NCBI GenBank assembly: GCA_035461905.1
Contig: DATHUV010000014.1
Coordinates: 1-8,123, forward strand
Origin: SZUA-442 sp035461905
Lineage (GTDB): Bacteria; Actinomycetota; Acidimicrobiia; Spongiisociales; UBA5794
DNA: 8,123 nt
Reading direction: 5' to 3'
Numbering within the stretch: the stretch's first letter is position 1; every line of letters begins with the position of its first letter. The notes under the pieces were generated by a model. The model saw only the letters and a list, made by a program, of their open reading frames with translations, searched no databases and was not told the origin of the DNA. Of this stretch, positions 1 to 5,365 are shown piece after piece. Made by a program: the position numbers and the translations under genes.

Positions 1-85
1 TGGACGGCCGCCACATGCGGTCCCAGTCCTCGAGGGGCCAGGACCAGGCGCGACGGCGACCTGTCGCGGTGAGGTCGTTCGGCAT
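1..85 (-). CDS. 5' end of an unidentified minus-strand gene (partial)
   Basis: An open frame reads from an ATG at 85 down to the window edge, giving 28 complete codons with no stop. The peptide begins MPNDLTATGRRRAWSWPLED and continues with Trp-rich residues (WDRMWRPS). A TAGGCT box lies 10 nt before the ATG, which would give a very short or absent leader. The composition looks protein-like, whereas the plus-strand frames here are Arg/Pro-rich or stop early. Too little is present to assign a family. It would be divergent from the gene at 178. The alternative is that 1-85 is noncoding or the 3' end of a plus-strand gene that stops at 72. Confidence 0.45.
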   Translation of the reverse strand, partial: MPNDLTATGRRRAWSWPLEDWDRMWRPS

Positions 86-95
86 ACCGGTCGTG

Positions 96-101
96 AGCCT
101 A
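96..101 (-). promoter_or_regulatory. Candidate -10 element (TAGGCT) for the leftward gene
   Basis: On the minus strand TAGGCT matches the actinobacterial TANNNT -10 pattern and stands 10 nt before the ATG at 85. No clear -35 is visible. The rest of 86-177 holds only this box and its plus-strand counterpart at 166-171. I see no hairpin or operator-like palindrome there beyond two ACCGGT hexamers (86-91 and 154-159). Confidence 0.35.
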
Positions 102-165
102 GGAGTCCTTCCCGTCGACCACCGCGTCGGTGAGCGGGCCGCTCCCACCCCAGACCGGTCCGCAC

Positions 166-171
166 TAGCCT
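166..171 (+). promoter_or_regulatory. Candidate leaderless promoter -10 (TAGCCT)
   Basis: TAGCCT is followed by exactly 6 nt and then the ATG at 178, so transcription would start at or next to the A of the start codon. There is no Shine-Dalgarno sequence before 178, which fits leaderless translation. The same TAGNNT-N6-start arrangement occurs before 5366 and 6317. A convincing -35 is not visible. Confidence 0.5.
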
Positions 172-177
172 CGCGGT

Positions 178-756
178 ATGCCGATCCTCCACACGTTCAA
201 GGAGACCGTTCTCGAGCTCGGTCGCGGCGAGGCCAAGGCGAAGGCACGGCCACTGACCATCGCGGACGAGTCACTGGACCGGTCGGCGTCGGGCCTCGAC
301 AGCCGCCAGAGCGAGCGTGCGGTGATGTTCTGGTTGCTCTCGGACCGTGCGCTGTTCCTCGTCATCGGTGAAGACAAACAGGATCATGCGTTCCGTGTTC
401 CCTATGAGGCGATCGCCGGTATGACGCTCGATTTCGACGACACTGCGGAGTTCCTTCCCTGGTACGTGCGCATGTCGATCCACCCGGACGAGGTCGGCAC
501 CATCACACGGATGGAGGCGGGAACCGTCCCCGGTCAACCGCTCGGATCGCTGCCCCCGGTTCCGGTGGCCGGTGAGGAGCGTGCTCGGCTCGCACGGGGC
601 GAGACCATCCCGCTGTCGGGGTTTGCGACGACCAGTCCCCGGTTCCGTGGAGCGCTCCAGCGCCGCATGGACCTCGCCGGATCACCCCTGACTATCACCG
701 GTGCCGACGTCGCCGAGGCGAAGACCGCGTTCACCCGAAAACGCAAGACCTCCTGA
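178..756 (+). CDS. Uncharacterised 192-aa soluble protein, weakly PH-domain-like
   Basis: I do not recognise the family. The protein has no signal peptide or membrane segment. Residues 57-105 (LSDRALFLVIGEDKQDHAF, then VPYEAIAGMTLDFDD) alternate hydrophobic strands around an 'RALFLV...VPYEAIAGM' pattern. That pattern resembles bacterial pleckstrin-homology-like folds, in which a displayed strand is followed by 'iPyedI'. This is a weak resemblance only. The C-terminus is basic (FTRKRKTS) and could contact nucleic acid or membrane. The ATG at 178 is chosen because it sits 6 nt after TAGCCT, with no Shine-Dalgarno sequence. The gene stands alone: the gene on its left is divergent, the one on its right is convergent, and its stop codon lies inside a hairpin. 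Coding is well supported; function is unknown. Confidence 0.75.
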   Translation: MPILHTFKETVLELGRGEAKAKARPLTIADESLDRSASGLDSRQSERAVMFWLLSDRALFLVIGEDKQDHAFRVPYEAIAGMTLDFDDTAEFLPWYVRMSIHPDEVGTITRMEAGTVPGQPLGSLPPVPVAGEERARLARGETIPLSGFATTSPRFRGALQRRMDLAGSPLTITGADVAEAKTAFTRKRKTS

Positions 757-788
757 GACCAGCTTCAGCAAGCGAAGCGGTGTCTCAG
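753..788. terminator. Composite hairpin spanning two convergent stop codons
   Basis: Outer arms CTGAGAC (753-759) and GTCTCAG (782-788) pair perfectly. Inner arms GCTTC (762-766) and GAAGC (774-778) pair around a 7-nt loop, leaving a small internal loop. The stem includes the TGA of the gene ending at 756 and the TGA (minus strand) of the gene ending at 785. No T-tract follows on either strand, so this would be a non-canonical bidirectional terminator or 3'-end stabilising hairpin of the kind common in high-GC actinobacteria. The 28 bp between the genes contain nothing else. Confidence 0.55.
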
Positions 789-1495
789 CTGATCAGTTCG
801 ATGTCGTGGCTCCCGCAGGTCCGACACCGGAGCTTGCTGCCCGTGGTGCTACGCGGTACGGCAGAGCCCTGGGGCTCGACCACCGGCGGCGCGGCGGGCG
901 CATCGTGCAGTACGTCCTGGAGGTTGGTCCCGCACTCCCGGCAGAACTTGGCGTTGCGATAGTGGGTTGCCCCGCAGTTCGGGCAGTCCGCCCAGTCCGT
1001 CGTTGCCGCGTCGATGCCGGGACCTGCAGCCGCCTCGTCGGGCTCGGGTTGTGGCGTTCTCGACGTGAGGTCATCCCAGAAGTCGTCCTTCGCCGACTTC
1101 GGCGCTGGAGCGAACGGTGGATCGGGCAAGGTAGCGGGCTGCATGGCGCGGGCATGGGTCGTCTCCGCGACCGCCGTGCCGGAGGGGTCCAGCGTGAACA
1201 GCGCGATGCCCTGCGTCTCTGCGATCGAGAGGGCGCCCGCCGAGAACCCGGAGGGGGAGAAGATGACGAGCCGCTTCCCGGACTCTGCCGCCCTGAGGAG
1301 GGCCAGCACGCTCGATTGCTCGACGGGCGCCTCGCTCGACCGCACCCGCACGAACGCACGCTCCGTGATCAGCTCGACGGAACCGTGCGCCGGTTCGGAG
1401 ATCTCGATCGGTGGATCACCGACGTAGTCGAGCCACAGGTACGCAGCTTGGTACGCCTGGTCGAGTGTGAGCTGCTTTCGCGGGTTCTTCACCAT
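785..1495 (-). CDS. Degenerate Mrr-like restriction-endonuclease fold protein with zinc ribbon
   Basis: The 236-aa protein has two parts. Residues about 10-110 resemble the Mrr_cat/PD-(D/E)XK fold: a strand pair (VELITERAFVRVRSS) followed by 'GKRLVIFSPSGFSAGALSIA' and 'GIALFTLDPSG'. The latter parallels the 'vvvTts.ft..A...A...gi.LidG' end of Mrr-type domains. The catalytic D...QxK set appears to be E41 and R50/R52 here, so nuclease activity is doubtful. After a Pro/Ala/Asp-rich linker (115-168) comes a complete zinc ribbon, C171-C174 and C185-C188. A lone C224xxC227 knuckle follows near the C-terminus, like half of a second ribbon. The role may be nucleic-acid or protein binding (inference). 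The ATG at 1495 follows a TAGACT box by 9 nt. The gene lies 24 bp after the hydrolase and could be co-transcribed or separately started. Confidence 0.7.
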   Translation of the reverse strand: MVKNPRKQLTLDQAYQAAYLWLDYVGDPPIEISEPAHGSVELITERAFVRVRSSEAPVEQSSVLALLRAAESGKRLVIFSPSGFSAGALSIAETQGIALFTLDPSGTAVAETTHARAMQPATLPDPPFAPAPKSAKDDFWDDLTSRTPQPEPDEAAAGPGIDAATTDWADCPNCGATHYRNAKFCRECGTNLQDVLHDAPAAPPVVEPQGSAVPRSTTGSKLRCRTCGSHDIELIS

Positions 1496-1504
1496 GGCCG
1501 TGCC

Positions 1505-1510
1505 AGTCTA
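1505..1510 (-). promoter_or_regulatory. Candidate near-leaderless promoter -10 (TAGACT)
   Basis: Minus-strand TAGACT lies 9 nt before the ATG at 1495, within the 24-bp gap after the hydrolase stop. No Shine-Dalgarno sequence precedes 1495. It could give the zinc-ribbon gene its own transcript with a leader of about 0-3 nt. No clear -35 is visible. Confidence 0.35.
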
Positions 1511-1519
1511 CGGCGTGCG

Positions 1520-2407
1520 TCATCTCCGATCGAAGCCAACGGAGTGATCCCAATCAGCGAGGAGTGTTCGGAGCGCCGCGACGAACGCGAGCGGCTGGTC
1601 CAGCGTCAGGTGGTGGTGTGCCTCTGGGATCTGGATCACAGGGGCCACACGTCCCATCAGGTCATACATGTATTCGGCAGTGTCGGGGGGTACGACGACG
1701 GACAGCTCGCCGGTGAACAGGGCGACACGGCACCGGACCGCCGAGAGCTGGTCGCGCAGTTGGATGAGCGTGCCCTTGAAGAGGTTGGGATCGAACTTCC
1801 ACGTCCAACCCTCGTCCGTCTCATGAATCGAATGGGCTGCCACCCACTCGATGATGTAGTCGTTCTCGCAAGGCTGGGGAGGGATCAGCCGAAAGTGCGA
1901 CAACGCCTCGTCGCGGGTGGGGTAGACGCCGGGGGAGCGGAACGCCCTTCCCGAGCGACCCTCCTCCGCCTCCGGGGACGGTCGCCGAACCGATGCGTCC
2001 ACGATGACCGCACCGGCGAGCTGATCGCCATAGGTCGCAGCGGTCTGGATCGTCACCATCCCACCGAGGCTGTGGCCGACCACGACGGGCGGTCCAGGGA
2101 ACCCGGCGTCGTCACAGACCGCCATCACCTCGCTGGCCCACAACTCGTGGGTGTATCGGACTCTCCTGCCGGAATCGCCGTGCCCGGAGAGATGAATGGC
2201 CACGGCGTGCCACTGGGTCGAGAACATGGGTGCGATGAACGACCACCAATGCGCGTGCGCCGCCCCTCCGTGGACGAACACGAGGCCCGGTCGTCCCTGC
2301 GTGCCCCACGAGAGGTACGCGATGTCGGTTCCCTCGACGGACACCATCCCTTCCTCCGGTGCCGTGGCAACCGCTGTCGTGAACCAACCCGGCGGGTCCT
2401 CAGTCAT
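1520..2407 (-). CDS. Alpha/beta hydrolase-fold protein
   Basis: A 295-aa protein with a clear alpha/beta hydrolase layout. It has the oxyanion-hole segment FVHGGAA (44-50), the HLSGHGDS turn (72-79), the nucleophile elbow VVGHSLGG with Ser113, and a C-terminal PEAHHHLTLDQP in which H265 is the likely catalytic histidine. The acid is less clear. After the strand VALFTGE the usual Asp is replaced (GELSVVVP), leaving E234, or D137 in VIVDAS, as alternatives. There is no signal peptide, so it is cytosolic. Substrate cannot be predicted; esterase, lactonase or epoxide-hydrolase-like activity are all possible. The ATG at 2407 is preferred because it overlaps the upstream gene's stop by 8 nt (ATGACTGA), implying translational coupling. 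Earlier in-frame starts up to 2596 lie inside the upstream gene and encode Arg-rich, implausible sequence. Confidence 0.9.
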   Translation of the reverse strand: MTEDPPGWFTTAVATAPEEGMVSVEGTDIAYLSWGTQGRPGLVFVHGGAAHAHWWSFIAPMFSTQWHAVAIHLSGHGDSGRRVRYTHELWASEVMAVCDDAGFPGPPVVVGHSLGGMVTIQTAATYGDQLAGAVIVDASVRRPSPEAEEGRSGRAFRSPGVYPTRDEALSHFRLIPPQPCENDYIIEWVAAHSIHETDEGWTWKFDPNLFKGTLIQLRDQLSAVRCRVALFTGELSVVVPPDTAEYMYDLMGRVAPVIQIPEAHHHLTLDQPLAFVAALRTLLADWDHSVGFDRR

Positions 2408-4076
2408 CGGTGCGCACCTCGTGAGGCAGGAGGAACCAACGGAGGTCCTCGAACGACGACGTGACAACCAGCGGTTCCTGCGCAGGCGCCGAGGCGGGAT
2501 CGATCGACTCGAGGAGGGACCGTGCCTCTTCGAGATAGCCGTCGAGGTCCCCGTCATCCGCTCGGTCCGTCGGTGCCGGGTAGCGCATCCATCCATCGGC
2601 GTAGCTGATGTCCGACAGGGAGAAGGGCGGCGTGACGCGTCCGCCGATGTGATGCCATGTCGCCGTTCCGAGGTCCAGCTGGTACCAGGGCAGGAGCTTC
2701 CATCCGTGCGTGGCGACGAGGTGGACCGCCTCGACGATGAAGTCGAACACGGCTTCGGAGATGAAGTAGTTGAAGTTGACCCTGATCCAACCGGGTTTGA
2801 TGCCCTCGCATCCGAGGATCACCTCGTGCACCATCCCCTCGGAGTGCTCGTGGTCGATGCCGAGCAGAGCATGACCGTACGGTCCCGCACACGAGCACCC
2901 TCCCCTCGATTGGATACCGAAGAGGTCGTTCAGGAGTGCGACGACGAAGTTGTGGTGCAGGTACCTGCCCGAGTGCCTCACCACGAACGAGACGATCGAC
3001 AGGCGCTCGGCGTCCCTGTTCCCGAGGATCTCGATGTCGGGGTTCGCTGACCACGATCCGATCGCGCGCGTGATGAACGACTCCTCGAGCCTGCGGATCG
3101 TCTCGACGCCCACGGCCTCCTTCAACTGGAACACCAGGCCCGCTCGGATGGACTCGACGATGGCAGGCGTACCGCCTTCCTCACGATGCTCGATGTCGGT
3201 GAGGTAGGCGTGGGAGTCGGGTTGGACATAGGCCACGGTTCCCCCACCGGGGACGCTCGGGACCGCATTGTGGAACAGCGCCTTGCGGGCGACGAGGACG
3301 CCCGGTGTCCCGGGACCGCCGATGAGCTTGTGTGGAGAGAGGAAGATGGCGTCCTTGTACGCATCGGGGCGACCCTCGGGCGCCATGTCGATGTCGACAT
3401 ACGGTGCAGCGGCGGCGAAGTCCCACAGCGAGAGAGCTCCATGAAGGTGAAGGAGCTCTGCGATGCCGTGGGTGTCAGAGATGATGCCCGTCACGTTGGA
3501 TGCCGCCGAGAAGGAGCCGATGCGCAGCGGGCGGTCCGCATGGCGTTCGAGCTCCATCGCAAGGTGTGCCTGGTCGATGTGACCGTCGGCGTCCTCTCCG
3601 ATCCTGATGACGTCGGCGATCGACTCACGCCACGGAAGCTCGTTCGAATGGTGCTCGAACGGGCCGATGAACACGACGGGCCTCCGCTCGGGAGGGATGT
3701 GGCGCGTCAGCCCGTACTCGGAGTCGAGGGTGTCAGGGACCACGAGCCCCAGCACGCGGATGAGGCGGTCGATCGCTCCCGTGCACCCGGAGCCGACGAA
3801 CAGGACGGCGTGTTCGTCGGTCGCGTTCACGGCGCGCCTGATGATCTCCCTCGCCTCTTCTCGGAAACGAGATGTCTGGAGCCCGGTTCCCGACGATTCC
3901 GTGTGGGTGTTTGCGTAGAGCGGGAGGACGACTTCACGGATGTGGTCCTCGATGAATGACAGTGACCGACCGGATGCCGTGTAGTCCGCATAGGTCACCC
4001 TGCGGGTCCCGAATGGTCCGAGGACGGCGTGATGCGAGCCGATGACGGCCTCTCGGATGGTCGAGATCAGGTCCAT
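2400..4076 (-). CDS. Class-V aminotransferase fold, cysteine desulfurase-like PLP enzyme
   Basis: A 558-aa PLP enzyme of the NifS/CsdA/SufS superfamily. Visible landmarks are ADYTASG (30-36), the YANTHTESS substrate-side loop (54-62), the GSGCTGAID cofactor-phosphate loop (95-103), EHHSNELPW with H142 as the ring-stacking histidine, WDFAAAAPY with D219 for the pyridine nitrogen, and SPHKLIGG with K250 as the Schiff-base lysine. GIQSRGGCSCAGP carries C394/C396 at the place of the desulfurase active-site cysteine. Classical SufS proteins are about 400-420 aa. Here roughly 100 extra C-terminal residues follow the IRVNFNYF motif. Sulfur mobilisation from cysteine is a reasonable prediction but unproven; lyase or transferase activity is possible. 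The ATG at 4076 follows TAGCGT by 7 nt. An in-frame GTG at 4127 is an alternative start but would precede the SD-like GGAGGAGGG at 4116-4124. The gene is coupled to the hydrolase. Confidence 0.88.
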   Translation of the reverse strand: MDLISTIREAVIGSHHAVLGPFGTRRVTYADYTASGRSLSFIEDHIREVVLPLYANTHTESSGTGLQTSRFREEAREIIRRAVNATDEHAVLFVGSGCTGAIDRLIRVLGLVVPDTLDSEYGLTRHIPPERRPVVFIGPFEHHSNELPWRESIADVIRIGEDADGHIDQAHLAMELERHADRPLRIGSFSAASNVTGIISDTHGIAELLHLHGALSLWDFAAAAPYVDIDMAPEGRPDAYKDAIFLSPHKLIGGPGTPGVLVARKALFHNAVPSVPGGGTVAYVQPDSHAYLTDIEHREEGGTPAIVESIRAGLVFQLKEAVGVETIRRLEESFITRAIGSWSANPDIEILGNRDAERLSIVSFVVRHSGRYLHHNFVVALLNDLFGIQSRGGCSCAGPYGHALLGIDHEHSEGMVHEVILGCEGIKPGWIRVNFNYFISEAVFDFIVEAVHLVATHGWKLLPWYQLDLGTATWHHIGGRVTPPFSLSDISYADGWMRYPAPTDRADDGDLDGYLEEARSLLESIDPASAPAQEPLVVTSSFEDLRWFLLPHEVRTDD

Positions 4077-4083
4077 GCCCCAG

Positions 4084-4089
4084 ACGCTA
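4084..4089 (-). promoter_or_regulatory. Candidate leaderless promoter -10 (TAGCGT) before the PLP enzyme
   Basis: Minus-strand TAGCGT lies 7 nt before the ATG at 4076, in the 63-bp gap after the alkyltransferase gene. A 10-bp palindrome GACGGCCGTC (4095-4104) lies just upstream of it, between the expected -35 and -10 positions. A strong SD-like GGAGGAGGG (4116-4124) also lies in this gap, but too far from the ATG to serve it. The PLP enzyme and hydrolase could thus form their own transcript inside the larger operon. Confidence 0.4.
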
Positions 4090-4139
4090 TCAGAGACGGC
4101 CGTCGTCGCCGTTCGCCCTCCTCCCACAGCCTCGGGAAG

Positions 4140-4721
4140 TCATGCGAGGAGCGCACCCTCGCGAACCAGGAGGTCATGCTTCATGTCCGCTCCGAACGCG
4201 TACTCACCCACGGTGCCGTCGCTGCGCACGACCCGATGGCACGGGACGAGGAGGGGAATCGGGTTCCTTGCGAGCGCCGTCCCGACGGCGCGCACGGCCC
4301 CGGGCTTGTCGATGGCGTCGGCGATCCAGCCGTAGGGCCTCACTGATCCCGGTGGGATGGAGCTGCAGGCCCCGAGCACCGCCGTGGCGAACGAGCCCAT
4401 ACCGGACAGGTCGATCGGCAGCCCGACGGTGTCCCCCGAGGTCAGGGCGCGCTGCGCCAGGTCCTCGAGCTCCCTCGGAAGCCGATCGGACGCATAGGCA
4501 GCCCTCCTGTGCCGCGCGAGGAACACCTCGAGGGTGGAGGCAGCGAACCCCGGAGTCAGGCCGGTGAACCCGCGCGTGCTCCACGCGATCCACACGTCGC
4601 CGTAGGGGCTGTCGGTCCGGGCGACGAGATCAGCGGCGCCCACGGAGACGAGGGTGGTGGCTTCCAGCTCGGGTGGCGGTGGGGATGAAGCGAGTTCCCT
4701 GAGTCGTTCCTCGAGTGTCAT
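4140..4721 (-). CDS. Ogt/MGMT-like alkylated-DNA--protein-cysteine alkyltransferase
   Basis: A 193-aa protein with the O6-alkylguanine-DNA alkyltransferase signature. The acceptor motif VPCHRV places the alkyl-accepting cysteine at C161. It is preceded by the helix-turn-helix region PGSVRPYGWIADAI (124-137) with the base-flipping Tyr130, then the Arg-finger segment GAVRAVGTALARNP (141-154) with R144 and N153. The N-terminal part (20-95) matches the usual Ogt fold (SPYGDVWIAWSTRGFTGL). Ogt proteins are suicide acceptors that restore O6-alkylguanine. The first 20 residues (MTLEERLRELASSPPPPELE) are an added helix plus Pro-rich stretch. The ATG at 4721 overlaps the sigma-factor stop by 4 nt and has a good Shine-Dalgarno sequence (AGGAGG, 7-nt spacer). 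Its position directly after a sigma gene is where an anti-sigma factor usually lies. A regulatory role, as for Ada, is conceivable but inferred only. Confidence 0.9.
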   Translation of the reverse strand: MTLEERLRELASSPPPPELEATTLVSVGAADLVARTDSPYGDVWIAWSTRGFTGLTPGFAASTLEVFLARHRRAAYASDRLPRELEDLAQRALTSGDTVGLPIDLSGMGSFATAVLGACSSIPPGSVRPYGWIADAIDKPGAVRAVGTALARNPIPLLVPCHRVVRSDGTVGEYAFGADMKHDLLVREGALLA

Positions 4722-5260
4722 TGATGTTCCTCCTCGTTCATGAGACCCCGGAGCCTGGTGAGGCCCCTCGAGATGTCGGCCTTGACCGTCCCCGCAGGCC
4801 TTCCGGTGATCTCGGCGATCTCGGCGATGGGCAGGTCGAGGACGTGGCGCAGCACTACGGCGTTGCGCTGGGGAACCGAGAGCTTGGAGAGGAGCGACCT
4901 CCACATGACCTCGTCGATCGCCTCATCGTCGTCGACCGCCACCGCCTCGGGGTCGGTGAGTTCCAACTCCCTGCCGGGTCTTCTCGCTCTCGATCGACAC
5001 ACGTTGAGTGCGATCGTCCACAGCCACGGTCGAAACCGCATGGCATCCATGCGCTCCCCATCGAATCCTCGCAGCGCCCGATACGCCCTCACGAACGTGT
5101 CCTGCGCGACGTCCTGGGCCGCCTCCCGACCGGGGGTCATGCGACGGGCGCCTGCGTACACGGTTGGTTGGTACATCCGTACCAGCTCGGTGAATCCGGC
5201 GTCGAAGTCGGACCTCATGGTCGCGATGACGTGGCGATCCTCTCGGCTCTGTGTTCCCAT
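4718..5260 (-). CDS. ECF-type RNA polymerase sigma factor (sigma-70 family)
   Basis: A 180-aa protein of the size and layout of extracytoplasmic-function sigma factors. Sigma region 2 (about 20-92) contains FTELVRMYQPTVYAGARRM, the core-binding AAQDVAQDTFVRAYRAL and the -10-recognition helix FRPWLWTIALNVCRSRAR. After an acidic linker (VAVDDDEAIDE), region 4 (about 123-175) contains LSVPQRNAVVLRHVLDLPIA, EIAEITGRPAGTVKADIS and a basic RGLTRLRGLM. The latter is the -35-binding helix-turn-helix. The ATG at 5260 is preferred over the ATG at 5218, which would remove 14 residues and also lacks a Shine-Dalgarno sequence; in-frame ATGs at 5287 and 5305 give Arg/Cys-rich unlikely extensions. No anti-sigma gene is visible. 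The next gene, overlapping by 4 nt, is an alkyltransferase. The upstream region carries two perfect palindromes, suggesting tight regulation. Confidence 0.9.
   Translation of the reverse strand: MGTQSREDRHVIATMRSDFDAGFTELVRMYQPTVYAGARRMTPGREAAQDVAQDTFVRAYRALRGFDGERMDAMRFRPWLWTIALNVCRSRARRPGRELELTDPEAVAVDDDEAIDEVMWRSLLSKLSVPQRNAVVLRHVLDLPIAEIAEITGRPAGTVKADISRGLTRLRGLMNEEEHQ
4727..4735 (-). promoter_or_regulatory. Shine-Dalgarno site inside the sigma gene's last codons
   Basis: Minus-strand GAGGAGGAA is complementary to the 16S rRNA tail and stands 7 nt (from AGGAGG) before the ATG at 4721. It is formed by the Glu codons of the sigma factor C-terminus (NEEEHQ). It fixes the alkyltransferase start and, together with the 4-nt overlap, indicates translational coupling of the two proteins. 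It is the only strong Shine-Dalgarno site I see correctly placed before a start codon in the window. Confidence 0.8.
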
Positions 5261-5293
5261 ACCCCTATCAACCCCACGACAGCGCATTCGGTT

Positions 5294-5312
5294 GCACCGG
5301 ATCATCCGGTGC
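5294..5312. promoter_or_regulatory. Perfect 19-bp palindrome, candidate operator
   Basis: GCACCGGATCATCCGGTGC has 9-bp arms (5294-5302 and 5304-5312) around one central base. A single-base centre cannot form a hairpin loop without opening several pairs, so a dimeric DNA-binding protein site is more likely than an RNA terminator. It lies in the predicted 5' leader of the sigma transcript, about 12-30 nt downstream of the inferred start near 5324. A bound repressor could block elongation or promoter clearance there. No regulator gene that could bind it is obvious in the window, apart from the sigma/alkyltransferase pair itself. Confidence 0.55.
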
Positions 5313-5330
5313 TCCAAAGCCCTGCCCACG

Positions 5331-5336
5331 ATGCTA
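5331..5336 (-). promoter_or_regulatory. Candidate -10 element (TAGCAT) for the sigma operon
   Basis: TAGCAT on the minus strand in the left arm of the inverted repeat. A start about 6-7 nt downstream would fall near 5324, giving a leader of about 64 nt that contains the 19-bp palindrome. No ECF-type GGAAC -35 is seen at the expected spacing, so I find no direct sign of autoregulation by an ECF consensus, although CGTA precedes GCAT. Confidence 0.45.
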
Positions 5337-5353
5337 CGTCGCGGTGTCTCCCG

Positions 5354-5359
5354 TAGCAT
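5354..5359 (+). promoter_or_regulatory. Leaderless promoter -10 (TAGCAT) for the EamA gene
   Basis: TAGCAT is followed by 6 nt and the GTG at 5366, with no Shine-Dalgarno sequence. The transcript would start at the G of GTG. The box lies in the right arm of the perfect inverted repeat, so anything binding the repeat would cover it. Confidence 0.55.
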
Positions 5360-5365
5360 CGTGCG

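Larger units (their letters stand above)
5327..5363. repeat. Perfect 12-bp inverted repeat carrying two divergent -10 elements
   Basis: CACGATGCTACG (5327-5338) and CGTAGCATCGTG (5352-5363) are exact reverse complements separated by 13 nt. Each arm contains TAGCAT reading outward: minus strand 5336-5331 toward the sigma operon, plus strand 5354-5359 toward the EamA gene. With a 17-nt spacer, each promoter's -35 hexamer would coincide with the other's -10. The two promoters therefore occupy the same DNA and should compete for polymerase. The repeat could also be an operator. The transporter GTG starts 3 nt after it. Confidence 0.7.

Noticed and set aside
15..371. 118-codon plus-strand frame at the left end
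   Set aside because: Arg/Pro-rich translation overlapping the better-supported gene at 178; it has no signal of its own.
701..2464. 587-codon plus-strand open frame
   Set aside because: It is antisense to the zinc-ribbon and hydrolase genes, which have recognisable motifs. Its own translation is Arg/Gly/Val-rich low-quality sequence, the usual shadow in GC-rich DNA.
3186..3959. 257-codon plus-strand frame
   Set aside because: It lies entirely within the PLP-enzyme gene on the other strand, where active-site motifs are clear.
4095..4104. 10-bp palindrome GACGGCCGTC
   Set aside because: Short and GC-rich; expected by chance at this composition. Noted only with the nearby promoter.
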